NCBI GenBank assembly: GCA_963930655.1
Contig: OZ005605.1
Coordinates: 22,451,501-22,515,500 of the forward strand
DNA length: 64,000 bases
Direction: 5' to 3'
Source: Myrica gale
Lineage: Eukaryota; Streptophyta; Magnoliopsida; Fagales; Myricaceae
Shown here: positions 1-14,134 of the stretch, one piece after another
Numbering within the stretch: position 1 is the stretch's first letter
Layout of the letters: every line of letters begins with the position of its first letter
The notes under the pieces: model-generated
The model's database searches: none
What the model saw: the letters and a program-made list of their open reading frames with translations, nothing else
Told to the model about the DNA's origin: nothing
Position numbers and translations under genes: made by a program

Positions 1-1305
1 TAACCCCTGAAACCGACTTTATTTTTGATGAATTCATCCAAGCCTTACAGATCATAGAGTTTGTGGGACTTATGTTGTCTTTTGGGAACATTGGACTATC
101 TTACTTGAGGCTGCAAGAAAGAAGTTGTAATGGGTAGAGATTCTCAGTCTGCCTTTAGCAGTCTTTGAAAGACCCTGATATTGGTAGATCTCATGTGATT
201 GTTAAATTTTATTCTTCAGTTGTTAGGAGTAGGCTGATGCTTGTATCGAGGTGAATCAAGATTGCTATGGAATCATAGTGGAGAAAACAAAATCAGAAAG
301 TTGGCTAATTTGAGGTTCTTTGATTTGAGGGGTGCTTTATGCTCTAGGGGCAATCATTTTGAAGAGTTCTAATGGCTATTGCCTTATGTGGCTATTCTTT
401 TGAGTTTTGTCGAAAGTGGAACTGGTTCCATGTTCCGATTGTTTTGGGGAAGTATATTACTAGTGGTGCAAATAGTTACTCATGTGGGTTTGAGGAAAAA
501 CAAAAAAAAAACTAAATGATAATATAAGAAGCTGTACTCTTAATTGACTGTCCTCAAGTAGTATGGCATTCAGGTTTCGGCCCGTGTTATAATCTACGTG
601 GTTTTTCGTTCTAAGCTCATTGATATTGTTTATTTCTTTCTTGGCATGTTGCTTTCAAATGCTGTAGTTTTGACCAAAAGGAGAAATATCAGAATGGGAC
701 TAAAAGAAAAGGGAACTAGACATGACATCTCAAGGGGTTGATTCTCAGAAATGACACGTGATTGTGTTAATAGGAACATAAAAAAGAGGTTAGTTGAAAC
801 CAAGGCTAAGCAAGACAAAAACAAAGAAATTAGGGGTTAAAAAATGCAGCGTGTGCTTGTAGGATGGGACGGTCTAAACCAAAAAATATTTGCGTAGTTA
901 CCTGTTTGGTTTGAACTGGACTGCCTTGCCAACATTTGCTGGTTCTTTGTGACCACTTTGATGACAAAAGATATCATGCTCTTCTTATAAATAATATTTA
1001 CGTCCCTGTAAATATAATCACCCCCCTTCATGGAGTATCACAACTCGGTAACATCTGATGTTTCTTCAATCTTAATACTCTCCATGTTTTTCTGTTTGTA
1101 ATATTTTTTTTTTTGCTTTTGATTGTGTAGTGCTTTTTTGCTAACATACGAAGGGGATATTCATATTGACACGCAGGATCCTGGTCTCTACGCCATATAT
1201 TGTGGTGATGAGTGTGACGACATTGTATACAGGAAAATAGCATCCTTGTCTATGTGAGTGATGTTTGAAGCCTCCTTGAACCCTCAAAGTGAGACATTGA
1301 GGACA
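1..1305. other. Region upstream of LCB1, no gene recognised
   Basis: No reading frame here resembles a known protein. The stretch is AT-rich and probably holds the LCB1 promoter and 5' untranslated region in its last few hundred bases. I see no transposon ends. Confidence 0.5.
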
Positions 1306-4300
1306 ATGGCATCTGCTGTTCTGAAAATAGCGAATACCACTTTAGATTGGGTGACTTTGGCTTTAGATGCTCCTTCTGCCCGAGCGGTTGTTTTTGGGGT
1401 ACATATTGGAGGTAAAGTCTTCAATCTTAAAAATTGGTGATGTCTTTGTCCTCCAGCTCTTGATTGGTTGGAACTGACTTGTCACCCATTTTTGACTTTC
1501 TGATTCAAGGGCATTTATTTGTGGAAGTTCTTCTTTTTGTGGTGATCCTTTTCCTACTTTCCCAGAAAAGTTACAAGCCCCCTAAAAGGCCTTTAACAAA
1601 GAAGGTTTGTGTGACAGTTATAATGCATACTTCTTGTCTTGACTGATAGGATGCTCTTTTTTTATTTATTTTGACTTGAATTGGTGTAGTATTTCTTCAA
1701 TAACCAGAATGCTTCACCTTTGATAAAAAAAAAGGAAAAGAAAAACCTAGAACACTTTCCCTTTTAATGATTGGTGTGCCAAAATCTAAATTCAAAATGT
1801 AAGATTTTTTTTTTGGAGAAATATAAAAAATATCAAAATTTGTAAGGCCTTGAATTCAAAGCTGAATTTGAATTATGTTGAAATCTTTTGTCACAATGAC
1901 AGTTGAATGCATAGGATATCATGATTTCATCACATGTTTATGTATTTATATTTCATCTAACTTTAATGCTTGTGCTTAAATCTGTTTCACCCTAGGGCCC
2001 AAGTTTTTAATTGTATATCGCAAAAGTTTAAAAATTAAAAATTCCCTTAAAACGTCGACTTGGGCCACCCAAAGTTCCATCGTATAAAATCAATCACAAA
2101 ACCCAGTCAGTTTGGCTCACCTACTTTCTATTGTCTAGCTTGATCTCTAATTTTACCCAAGTTCCATCTGATCATATTAACGAGTTGTCTTTGGTGATTA
2201 GTTATTAATGGTTGTATATCCATCTGGACCAACTTTTATAACTCTTACTCGGTTCTTCTTCTACCTCAAGTTTTATTTATATCAAGATTTCATAACCAAA
2301 TGCTAATGATGCATGATGTTTATAGGAAATAGATGAGCTATGCGATGAATGGGTCCCAGAACCCCTCATTCCTTCTATTACAGAAGAGATGCTGAGAGAA
2401 CCTCCTGTATTAGAAAGGTGAAAATAGTAGTGATATCTACATACGAGCTTTCTTTGATTCTTGTCAGAATAATGCCTTTGCCTTTGTTCTTTACACTTTT
2501 AGTTTTAGACAGGGAAAAGAATTCTTCCGACAATGAGTTTAATGCTTCTTATTTCTCTCCTAGTACTAGATGGTTTTCCTTCTTCTTTTTTCCTATGTTA
2601 CTCTTGCTTTTGAAGTCATCAGGTCATAGTATGCTTTTCCCAGTCAATTTATGTGTATGATTTTTTTCTTTGATATTTTATTACATGGACAAAATATTCT
2701 GTTTATGGAGCTTGTTACATTTCTAAGTCAAACATTTGGTTCCTGAATGGAGTGTTTTGAGAAAAACTGTAGGTATTGCTGGTCATGTGTTGTTTCTTCT
2801 CCTTTCTTTTCTTCTCTGGCAGTGCTGCAGGGCCGCACACAATAATCAATGGCAAAGACGTTGTCAATTTTGCTTCAGCAAACTATCTTGGACTGATAGG
2901 ACATGAGAAGTTGCTTGTGAGAAGACACTGTCCTATTAATTTTTTGTTTCCTTTTGTGATAGGTTCATTGTTTGGATAGGTCATAGATAACTTTTTATCT
3001 CAGGAGTCATGTACCTCTGCATTGGAGAAATATGGTGTCGGTTCCTGTGGTCCTCGTGGGTTCTATGGAACAATTGGTAAGAGTTAATTTTGGATGTACT
3101 TCTAATCAGTCAGATTGGAGGTTCCCCACCCAAGGTTTTCCCTGGAAAACATTTTTTCTATTGACATGTATTTTACATTTTTCCTCATACTAGATGTACA
3201 CCTTGATTGTGAGGCCAGAATAGCAAAGTTTTTGGGAACTCCTGATTCAATTCTCTACTCATATGGACTTTCCACCACGTTCAGTGCAATTCCAGCTTTT
3301 TGCAAAAAAGGAGATATCATCGTGGTGTGAGTATAGTAGTCTCGACTGTTTGATTATTGGTACTTTTATGTGGCTGTTTTAAGAGAAGTTACGTTCCTCT
3401 CGAATTCATTTCCTTGTGTTTGTAATGTAAAGGAAAATAGTTATACAGTTTGTTTGTATTGATCCTTAAGAGGATAATTGTATTTGCTAGTTTTGTGAAG
3501 AAACACTTGTAAGGAAATGGTGTGCCAACTTGGGCGAGGATAAGATGCCTTTCAGATTTGAGCTAGCATTTGTAGTTTTTTTTTTTCTGTTAAAATAGCT
3601 TGCATCAAATTTCTGGTGCAAATATGGTCTTTATTTTAAGGTAGCTCTAATTATTCCTCTTTCAGGGACGAGGGAGTCCACTGGGGAATACAAAATGGCC
3701 TTTATCTTTCTAGAAGCACAATTGTGTATTTCAAGCATAATGACATGGAATCTCTAAGAAATACTCTTGAGAAAGTCACTGCAGACAATAAGCAGGCTAA
3801 AAAATTGCGACGCTACATTGTTGTTGAAGCTGTATACCAGGTAAATCTTTGTGCATTATGCATATGAAAATCTCGCCTTTTTGTATGGTTCACACGTAAA
3901 CACAGCTACTTTCCTTAGATGTTGTGGACAAATGCTATGCAGAGGAGGAATCTAAAATAGTGGCTTTATGTAGCATATTGCGAGAGATTTTAGTTTTCCC
4001 TTCATTCACTGGTTTAAATTCTAGCAGTAGAAGGCAGACGAGCAATAATTGGAAGTGTGTTTTCAAGTTTTGCAACCTTTCTCATTGGCATGTCTTACCA
4101 CTTACTGAGAATTGAAAGAACATAATATTTATCCGCAAAACTATAAAGGCTTCTAGTTCATTATTCTGATACATGTGGACATGGTGCTATAAGGGATTGC
4201 TTGTGGTATAGACTAAATTTGTACCTAGGAATATCAAATTATACAATACCTTTGCTGAAATATGTTCATGACTCTCGAAAGTTGATTTGTTAATGGTATC

Positions 4301-5941
4301 GATGTCAATGCTTTGTTTCCTATTACTTATAAAAAAAAATGCTTTGTTTCCTATTGTAACATGCAAGGTTTTACACTGCTTTCTTTTTTCCTTTGACTGA
4401 TTTGATATCTGGATTCAAAAAATTTAGAATTCTGGCAAAATAGCTCCTTTAGATGAGATCATTAGATTGAAGGAGAAATATCTGTTCCGCGTCTTATTGG
4501 ATGAGAGCAACTCGTTTGGTGTGCTTGGCAGTTCTGGAAGAGGCCTCACCGAGTACTGTGGGGTTCCGGTATATCTTGAAAACTTTAATGACCACCTTTT
4601 TCTTCTAAAAAGAATTTGACACCAATTTCCATTTGTGACTTATGGTGGTGGGTATTGCAGATTGAGAAAATAGATATTATAACTGCTGCAATGGGACATG
4701 CATTAGCCGCAGAAGGAGGATTCTGCACTGGAAGTGCTAGAGTAATTGATCACCAGGTATGCAAATTTGTAAATTATAGGAATAACCATGTAAGTGAGCT
4801 ATCATATTGTTTGGATGGAAATCTTAACAAGATAAGAGTGATAATTGGATGGAGATCTTAACGAGACAAACGGGTTATCACTCTTAAAATAATAGAGGGT
4901 AATGGTCATATCTTCTCCATTCTTTTAAGTTCTAATTTTTGAGTATGCTAAAAATTGGCAGCGATTGAGCAGCTCTGGATATGTATTTTCTGCTTCTTTG
5001 CCCCCGTATCTTGCGAGTGCTGCAATAACTGCTATAGATGTCCTGGAGGAAAATCCTGATATGATAAAGAAACTGAAGGAAAACATTGCTCTGCTATGGA
5101 AAGGTTGGTTCTATTTCAGTGCTTACCCAGATTGAATGTAGGGTTCTGAAGGATGTTAATGCACGACACCCATACCTCCTATACTTATTTTCGTTGTTGA
5201 AGGCGTAGGTACATGAAACAGCCATGGATAGGGGGCATTCTGTAGAGTGAAGAGCTCTGTGTGACTATAATGGCTTGCATTAGTGCTATTTCTAGGCTTT
5301 AGGCTGTAGGTTATCTTTGTAAGGATGGAACAGCCAATTATACCTTTTAAATTGCTCTCTTTAGATATATGCATTGAATGGATGTTGCTCATCAACCAGG
5401 AGAATGGCCTGCCTAATCAAATATGTTGAAAGCCAAATTATTGAGTCCCTGTTTCCTCATTAGATTTCAAAGTGAACCCCAAAGGTATAAATACTCTTGT
5501 GCGTGTGTGCCTTGTTATGGCGGTTTGCTTAAAGCTGCCTCGATACTTGACTGCAGGATTGACAGATATGCCTGGCCTCTCGATTGCTAGTAGTGCAGAA
5601 TCACCCATCGTTTTTCTCAAGTTAGAGAAGTCAACAGGTTCCATGAAGAATGACCTAACTCTGCTTGAAGATATTGCCTATCGTGTAAGTCAATGGTTAT
5701 GTGGTTTCTATTTGCAACTTGGTAAATCAGTTTCGTTACTTTTTATTACCAAATTGCTCAACTTTTGCAGGTGCTGAAGGAAGACTCCGTATTTGTGGTG
5801 GCTTCCAAAAGATCAACACTTGATAAATGTCGTTTGCCTGTTGGAATCAGATTGTTCGTTTCTGCTGGCCATTCAGAATCTGATCTGCAGAAGGCTTCTG
5901 AATCACTGAAAAGAGTGGCAGCATTGGTGCTGAAGAGCTAA
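1306..5941 (+). CDS. LCB1: Serine palmitoyltransferase subunit 1 (long-chain base 1)
   Basis: LCB1 pairs with catalytic LCB2 in the ER membrane. The complex condenses serine with palmitoyl-CoA, the first committed step of sphingolipid synthesis. Exons: 1306-1411, 1510-1604, 2326-2417, 2823-2916, 3004-3076, 3194-3326, 3666-3840, 4428-4568, 4661-4756, 4962-5103, 5557-5684, 5771-5941. All phases agree and give 481 residues, very close to the Arabidopsis length as I remember it. Visible landmarks are one N-terminal membrane segment ([14 protein letters not shown]), [32 protein letters not shown] (its Cys is about residue 144 and aligns with the cysteine mutated in human SPTLC1 neuropathy), [22 protein letters not shown] and the C-terminal SAGHSESDL. 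Like other LCB1 proteins it belongs to the alpha-oxoamine synthase fold but is the non-catalytic partner. Met at 1306 was chosen because [17 protein letters not shown] matches the family N-terminus. The gene looks intact. Confidence 0.95.
4307..4355 (+). repeat. A-rich micro-insertion flanked by an 18-bp target duplication
   Basis: Inside LCB1 intron 7 the 18-bp word AATGCTTTGTTTCCTATT occurs at 4307-4324 and again at 4338-4355. Between the copies lies only ACTTATAAAAAAA (4325-4337). A target-site duplication around an A tail is the signature of target-primed LINE retrotransposition. The tail resembles plant LINE 3' ends such as the one at 61.5 kb. I infer an extremely 5'-truncated LINE insertion. 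Confidence 0.6.
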
Positions 5942-6761
5942 AATCAACTGGTGGATGTAGTCTGTCCCTCGCTCTCTTTTTGAACCTGGTGGACCTTAAC
6001 AGATCTTTATAGACAGCCTTCAGTTGTTCTGACGATTTTGTGATGTAGGCCATTTTTTTAATCTATAATTTCTGGCGTTGTTCTTGGGTTTACTTTGGAA
6101 TGGGATTTTCTGCTCTCTTATCTTAGTATGGTCAGTATAAACTCTAGTATTCTGACATTGATTATTGCTTTTGTTATTATGTTGAGAATTGGAATAATGA
6201 TTGTGCACCGGGCTACATACTATTTTAGGATGCATAAAAGTAGAGATTGTTATTTGTTTTCTTCCATATCTTCAATACGACTTGCCTTAAGACCGGAAAA
6301 GATGATTTCGTGTAATTTGCTGCTGTGGAGGCATGAAAACTTTGTGGTCGTCTGGATTTATATATTTATTTTTTTCCAGTTCACTCATGTTAGTTATGGC
6401 TTCAAGTTCGGGAGCATTTGCATTCGGCCTGGCTTGGTGGAACCGGATAGTAAGCCCACTGCCAACTTATATGTGGTGGGCTGAAATTGCTTGTCGACTT
6501 CGAAGTACCCCTTTTATTGGCACTTGGCAAGGTACATGGTTGTACCATCTTCACAAAATCTTTGTTTTTTTTGTCTGGTGATATACAATTGATATTATTC
6601 ATGCTGCACAAGAAACACGTCTCCGGGGCAAAGGAGTTCAATTCCTCTCTGTGTGGGAAGACATCCACTCCCCTCAAATCTTCGTGTGCTATATCTAAAG
6701 AATATCATCTCTAATAGAAGCCCCCAAAACTGAAAGTATAATGGTTTTAACTCGTTAACTT
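5942..6761. other. Convergent intergenic space between LCB1 and the ARM gene
   Basis: The stretch separates the stop codons of two tail-to-tail genes and should contain both 3' untranslated regions and polyadenylation signals. Several short overlapping reading frames around 6.1-6.7 kb have no recognisable protein content. Confidence 0.5.
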
Positions 6762-9492
6762 CTAGTAGGGCAGGCTCTTAGAACTAGTGCTGACCACAAG
6801 GGCCTTGAGCTTCGGAGAGTCCCCAGCAGCATTGGCTCGCCGCGTTATCATTTCCATATTCTTGTGCAGACTTTCCTTCACCAAATTCTTCATCATTTTC
6901 TTCCCTTCGTGAGCGTCCCTGTGACTTACGGGTGAACCCATTGAAATTCTTCCTGTTTGTGGCCCGGAATGCGGCCCCATATTTGCTTGCCGTTCATCTT
7001 TGAACCATTGTAGTAACTTTAGTGCCCTCTTCTGAGCTAGAGGGCTACCCAATAATGCCACTTCAAGAAGTACCGGGACAATTCCTGCCTTCGACATTCT
7101 TTCGCGTTGGGTTGAGCTTTGATGAGCTAAAATCATTAAGACGTAAGCTGATAATTCTTGGCACTTGGGTTTGTCTTCCCATGTCAAAATCTCGATCAAT
7201 CTCTCCGGCACCATCGGACTATTTTCCATTGCCTTCTTTCCCATTAAGGTCACCACCAGATGGCCAAGTATTACAAGGGCTTTCTCTGAAAGTTCTTTTG
7301 ATGAGGAGAGTTTCAAGATGGTGTGTACCAGTCCGCTAGAGACCAGAGGTCCTGCAAGGTCTAACACGGTGGAGAGGTGGTATAGAGTACCCAAACACGA
7401 CTCTTTGGTTTCAAAACTAGAACCCGATTCAAGGATGCTTATGAGAAATGGGAGTATTTCTGATGAGGCGATAGGGAATTGGGTATTTGCAAGAGAAGAC
7501 AACGATAAAAGTAACTCTGCAAATTCACGTCTCGTTAATTCATCCACTGCATCGATCTTCTTTGGCAATTTGGATAAGATTCCTGCCTCCACCATGAGAG
7601 CCTTGTTCCTGAGGGAAGAAGAAAGACCAATTTAGAATTAGAAGTTTGGAGGAGAAGCACAGCACGTTACGACTATTCTCCACTAAAACCAGGAAAACTA
7701 ATAGTGGACCATCATCGCATATATTGCTTAATTACTCCAGTGCTCCCTAAACTAATCGTATTAAACAAAGAATATTTTTAAGCTGCTGAAGTCGAGATCT
7801 CTCGGAAACTGGAGGTCAACAAAGGAAGATCTTAAATTGTTCAGAGAATATCGCAGAATCTGAACCACTACACTAAAATCTTACAAGCTATGATTTTTCT
7901 ATTTGGAAAAGATAAGAGATGTCGCTTCAATCAACACCTGTGCCCCCTCCAACTCCCCCAACTACCTTGAAACTTAGTGGGTACATTCGACTCACCTTTC
8001 GGCCTACTGAATCGATAGCATATTCTGCTCAATCGATTCGTCGAGCAAATAATACGTACCCATCAAATTTATGGGTAATAATAGAACGGAAGGTTTTCAT
8101 TTGCATTAGAAAAAGGCACATAAGCTCTAGTCCTGCGGTCATGGGTGCTTTGAGGGGCTGCAAATTTCAATTGTGCTAAAAAGAAAACAAGCAACGGCTG
8201 TCCATAACATATCAGGGCTTCATGATCCTTCATTGCTGTTAAGGACCCACTCATCATGGACATGGTCCTTATCTGAAACTTTCATGTCCATTAATTTTGT
8301 GAAACTTTTATGAAAAATAGCATGGGGATCTCATCTGGGTCCTGAAGTCCCAACCGGCCATATCCGGCGAGACCAACAACCATGTGAATAGTCAACAAAA
8401 AAAATGGAATAGTGGATCATCACACACTCTAAAAGGTCAAGGACTGTTGTCCAAGTTCCGTTGTTCTGGGCTCCACAATCGCTCTCAAAAAGAAATTTTG
8501 GATGAAAATTAACAGACAAAATTAAAGCTAAAACCTAATTACAGTGCAAAATATAGAAAATGCAACTTGAGATAATCTGAATTAAATCGCCAAGCCTTTA
8601 AAATAATACTTTTTTTCTCAATCTATTTTCCCCGAAAAAGCAAAAAAAAACCTTATTAATTGGGTGCTACATCTGACGGACTCCTATCCACCCAACTAGA
8701 TTCAACTAACTCTTCATATGTTTTATTTCTGATCCATTAAATCCAGAAAGGAAATTTTATTCTTATTCAATCTGTTCGTTCCTAGCTACCTACCCATCTT
8801 TGTTCTATATATTAATTCCACTTGCATGTAAATAATTAATTGTACAAGCAACTGGAAATAAACAGGTAAATAATGTGCATAAGATTAATCATACCAATTA
8901 TAAAAACAATAGCAGGTAAACAAAAGTCCAAGAATTTCATATTTCAACCATTCTATTGATCAATATTACTGCATAGTGTGAGTTTAATGCTGAGGAGAAA
9001 GAAAACTTACGTATAAGTTCCATTAGCGAGCTCAATCAAAGCCGTCAGCGCCGCCCGCCGCCGACTCTCCACCTCCGAAGCCACCATAGCCACCAACACC
9101 GGTATAACCCCCAACTCTGCCATCAACTTTCTTGTCTTCCCGTCTTCTCTAGAAAGCCTCTCAATCTCATTAGCAGCGTTCTCCTTCTCTTTCCAGCTCC
9201 CAAAGTGAAGCTTCTTCACCGACTTCTGTAGCACAGAAGAGTCATCCTCGCTCTCCCTCTCCCTCTTCATAACCTGTACTACCTCATGATCGACACCCTT
9301 GGCACTCTCCCCATCGAAGCGTTCCAAAGCCCCACATCGCTTGCGAGCCGCTTTGGATCGTAGCATTAATCGTCGGATTCGAGCAAAGAAGCGAAGCTTC
9401 ATGTAGCACAATAACCAGCTAGGAGAAGAGGAAGGAGAAGGAGGAGAAGAATAAGAAGCAGACGTATTGTTTGTAGTTCGTGAGGGGTGCAT
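6762..9492 (-). CDS. Armadillo-repeat protein (U-box-less, PUB45/At2g27430-like)
   Basis: Two exons, 9011-9492 and 6762-7608, join in phase (ACGTAAG donor, CCCTCAG acceptor) to encode 442 residues. The N-terminus is Ser/Pro-rich, then strongly basic ([21 protein letters not shown]). From about residue 100 to 370 come leucine-rich helical repeats of armadillo type, for example [40 protein letters not shown] and [20 protein letters not shown]. No U-box is seen at the N-terminus, so it is probably a protein-interaction scaffold and not an E3 ligase. The frame is open upstream to 9702, but I prefer Met at 9492: the upstream peptide is Cys/Ser-rich and unlike the family, and MHPSRTT leads straight into the basic segment. 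The intron (7609-9010) is the longest part of the gene. Family assignment is from remembered plant ARM proteins; the substrate or partner is unknown. Confidence 0.85.
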
Positions 9493-12400
9493 AGCGAAAG
9501 AGAAGAAGAGATTGAGAGGAAATAGTGTTTGTGTTCGTTTCTTTATAGTATCGAATATTTCTCTGTAACTCTGACTTTCTTCCTTTGTTTTTTTCTTTTT
9601 TGGCAGAGAATATGGATCGGTGGGACAAGGGCGAGGAAGACTTTGTGAGGAAACACATGAGAGGGAGCACAAAGCACATGCAGAAGTACAGTGCTGTCCC
9701 ATTTCGAACTCACACGCCGTGGTAGATATTTAAGGAAGGATCGTGAGCGTTGGATGGACATAGTGCCCATGTCACAATATATAACGGATTCGGCATTTTA
9801 AAATTTCAGATTAGCGCACCATTTAAGGCAAATTTTGTTTTGTTATTAACTAATGGTATTCTACACACGAAATCAACCAATTATGCATTGTATTTTATTA
9901 GCATTATATTACATGATTCAATTGCTTAGAAAAAAAAATATTACATGATTCAATTTTTCATAGCTGCCAAATTCAAACTATTGTTAGTTTGCAAGTGTTC
10001 GAATTTGATAATTTATATTACAAATTAAAAGAATATATGGTAACTAATGCATAGTATTTTTTTTCGTAAATTACTATGAAAATATCCTAAGAAATTATAA
10101 GGAGATGTTATTTTAATTATTTGTTTAATTAGTTAAAGACTAAAGCTTAGTGGCCGGTGAATAGTTTCAGGGTGGGGCCTATTAATTAATCACCCGACCA
10201 ATTTCCAGTGAGGACAGTTTCCTAGCTAGATGCATCATAATCAGGGCCGGTTAGACCCCTGAGACAGATATCTGTTCCCAATAAGCCATGAGTCACGGGG
10301 CATGGTATCTGTTTTGAAGGATTTATTAAAGTTAGTTAGATGCGAGCCACATTTATGGCAGAGGAGAATCTGCAGGCTGCGTTCAAGGAGAGGGAGCAGC
10401 AGCATCGATTTAATTTCCTGCGAAGGATCATAAATGTTTGTCATTACATGCACGTGCAGTGGCAATCACGTACACCAAGAGGCAAGAGCTAGTACTGCTG
10501 CTGCCTGCTGCCTGCTGCTGAATCATGAATGATTTTTCTTTTCTGAGTCGCCAGAGAACGATGCTGAGAAAGATTATCGATCGTTCGTCACGTGCATTAT
10601 AGGTTGTATGTACAGATTCTTAACACGACACTGATATATATAATACGACAATGAAATAATTCAAGCTATCTTGTCGATCAGTTTCCTTTAAACTCTGCTC
10701 TATTATGGTTAGGTTATAGTAAACGAAATGAGTACAAAGTAACAAGAAAAAGAAAAATATCAAGTTCGGATGCCTGCCTACTTCTCTTTCATGCATTTTT
10801 CCTAACCTCCTCACAGGGTTCGGGCATTAGCTAGGACAGCGGCTGCCAAATTTTGTCTGCCCATAGACTTCCACATTTTGCTCTCAAAGTATTATAAACG
10901 TTAGGTTATGTAACATTACATATATATAAAATAGGTGTCAGTTCTATACATATACTCTATAATAGCCAAAAAGAAACATATCGCGAACACTGTTCACACA
11001 CATATATTTATATACATATATACAAACGCTTTAGCGCCAAACTTTTATGTTTGATAAAAAAAATATAAGTAAAAAGGTGCACAAGGAGGCAACCCTCGTA
11101 CGTGCATCCTACCCTTCTAGGGTATCGAACGTAGAGACCTCGACCTACCTCTCGTGAAAAGAATGGAAAGATCAAAAGTACTCCCTCACGTATGGTCGAG
11201 GCATACCCTAATTCTATCTAAACTCTTTGAAAATTTTAGTATTCGTTTGATTTATGATTTGGAAGGGCAATTTTTTGCCTTTAAAATCTAACCAAATTAT
11301 ATAAATATTTATCGTTCAAACTCATTACATATATAAAAGAAATTAAAATGTTACAATTTTAAAAATTACACAAATTAGGTCCGCTAGCTAGCTAGCACAT
11401 TGATAAGGAATGAGTATGAGAAAGAATTTAGATCCACAACTTGGTATTAACAACTTAAAATTCCAGCCGTACGTGCCTACCGTTTTGGTCAAGAATCTAC
11501 TCCGCACGGCGAGTCGTAATACTTAGTGCACCACTTTGGCACAACACTGATCACCACTTAACAAAAAAAAAGAATTAATTCGATGAAGCTGTGGGTGGAA
11601 TTGCATTACGAGGCCGTCCGGCTTTAGGATTGCGTGGCAATTCTACGTCACCATACCGCTAGAAAGGGCGGGAGGGTTTCCATGGATATATTGGCAGCTG
11701 GTACCGAATTGGAGCTGCGTTGGTCTTTTGCTAGGCGTTGCGATCTCTGGTTGGGCCACCTCGATAACCTTTGGGGAATTGCATGTCTATAGATATGGCA
11801 GGGACCAGGGGATAATGGCCCTCCCACTATAGCAAATAATTCCTCCACGTGTGAAACAGTGTATACAAGAATTGCACGGCTTGTGGCTAATAGGACAGCG
11901 GGTGTCGAAAGCCAATTAAAACGCAAAGGAATGGTGCTTCTATGATGTGTATACCACCTACGATAATGACTTTTCTCTTAGAGGTTGATCTGATCTGTTT
12001 CTCGCGTTTCCAAGTACCATGTGTTAAAGAATGACTTCGTTACGTACAATTGTTTTTTTTTTTGTGACGGCTTTAATTTCTTGGTGGAAAATTTAAGTTG
12101 CACGTAAAATTAATGATTGAGCTCTTAATTATATTATGTTAGCTTAAAATTCTGAGTTTAATGGTTTTCCGAGTTATTATTATCATTATTATAATACTAT
12201 ACTAAAAATAACTAATTATTCTAAAAACTGAAACTAAGCAAAGTAATAATAAATTAAATTAAATTTAGTTAGGCTGGGAAGAAACGTCGAATTATCAATG
12301 TGGGAAGTGGGGTATTTCCAAAATCCAATAGAGTTGCGCCGGCTGCCCATATAGTGAAGGTGGACACGAGGGATGATGAGAAATGGAACTCGAAATGGGC

Positions 12401-14134
12401 GTTCCACTAATTCATTAGCCGAGGTGGAAGATAGAGTTATAGACTAATGGGCAGATCATAAAGAGTCAATTTCCACAACCGAAGGCTGCATTGCCATAGG
12501 ATAGAGCAGTTGCCAGGATAATCGATCTCGCGCATAATGGCAGCTTACATGATGGCTTTCGCGACTCAAAAAAAGGACAGAAAAGTGCAAAAGCTAGCTA
12601 CCATCTTGTCAATTTCCACGACCCAGTCCTAGTCCCCATCACTCTTGGGAAAATACTGTTCCTTTTTCTGCCTAATTAGCACGAGCTCGCAGCTGCAAAA
12701 ATTTGGAGCGAAAGCTCACCGCGTACTTGCTTAAAGGGAACGAAGCGTTATCTGCTGGCTCGTCGTTGACTGACCCATTTCAAATTTTGAAGTCATCGTA
12801 GAGGGAAGAAAGCTTGGAATATTGTATTGGTAGTCAAGCTCTATCAGGTCGCCAACTTCAGCCTAATATACGTACGTTTGTGGTCAAGGACTTGGACAAA
12901 AAGAGTAGAAGTTAGTGGTCAAGTACCATAAAGTGTGATTTGTTTATCAAATTTTGCTTCTTTTTTTTTTTTAAAAAAAAGCTTGATATATCAACTGCGT
13001 TGTGGTCCAAGGTTTTTCTGCAGGCTGCATGTTTCAAAAGGGCCAGCTTTCGTATGTTTGCTATGATAACCCCACTTTAGGTAGAAACCCATTGAGGTGC
13101 AAGTTAGAACCACATGCCTGGTCTGCAGCAACTTCGTAGTTCCTTGCAAAACACACCAACGATGTAGTGAACATGTTCAATACTCCAATTTAGGCAAGAA
13201 TCAAATAGTACTGTTCGTTTGTTCAATTAAAGCTGCCAAACTGTAGTTAACTTATAATTTCCAGCGTGAGAGCACGGGAAAATTGAATTAAATAACTCTT
13301 TCGAACTGCACTTCATTTGATAAATGGTGTACCCTAGTTTGCCCGAGAGATCAGAGATGTGAATTCTTCTCTTGGACACCAAATCGCTGGTTGTGTTAGA
13401 AATAAAAATTTAGACGGAAGAAAAATTATTTATACTGATAAGTGAGATATCCACTATGAGAATGCTCAATTGGACTGACTAGTTTTCTCACTTATATTTG
13501 ATGAGGTTATATAAAGACTTTATTTATAAACCATTAAATACAATATCTCACATTGTTTTAATAATTTGAGACTCTCAATTTTAATACTTCCCGCAAATTC
13601 AAGGTGGACACACGTTGAGTTTGAACTTATAAAAATAATACAAGAAAAAATAACAACGACGAAAATTCGCCGGAAAATTGCTGAAATGATGCTGGAAGGT
13701 CGCCGGAATCAACTTTAATAGGTTGGGTCCTTTCCTCAACGTTTGAGTCATATATTTACCGCAGGTGTTCAAGGCCTTTGACCCTCCTTTACGTGACTTT
13801 TGACGATTCATTTCTATTTAATGGAAGTCACTCCCCTCCCCTCAAAACTGGAAGGTCCCTGAAGCTTACCAAGTGCTGTTTTTGCATTTGACCGATTGGG
13901 TATAATACGGAAATACCCAATTGAATAGCCACACTTAATGTCATGAATCATGATAAAGGGGAAGCAAATTGCAAGTCTTACTTAAATGTTCAACATTCTG
14001 AGGTCTACTGTACGTCCCTCGAGATATACCCATACAGAATATTCTCTAATATTAAAAATGAATCGGAAATGCGAATTTCCTGCCATTTAGAAGGCAAACA
14101 CAGCCTTTTCAAGGAAACTGAAAAAGCTAAAAAG
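9493..14134. other. 4.6-kb intergenic region without a recognised gene
   Basis: The first part is probably the 5' UTR and promoter of the ARM gene. The remainder is AT-rich with scattered microsatellite-like TA tracts near 10.9-11.0 kb. Open frames at 11648-11926, 10241-10465 and 13599-13811 (all -) show no known domain. Segments at 11.6-11.9 and 12.3-12.6 kb are less AT-rich than their surroundings and could be degraded elements, but I could not find paired ends. Confidence 0.45.

Noticed and set aside
9493..9702. Longer N-terminus for the ARM-repeat protein
   Set aside because: The frame is open, but the extra peptide is unlike the family and lies in the probable 5' untranslated region.
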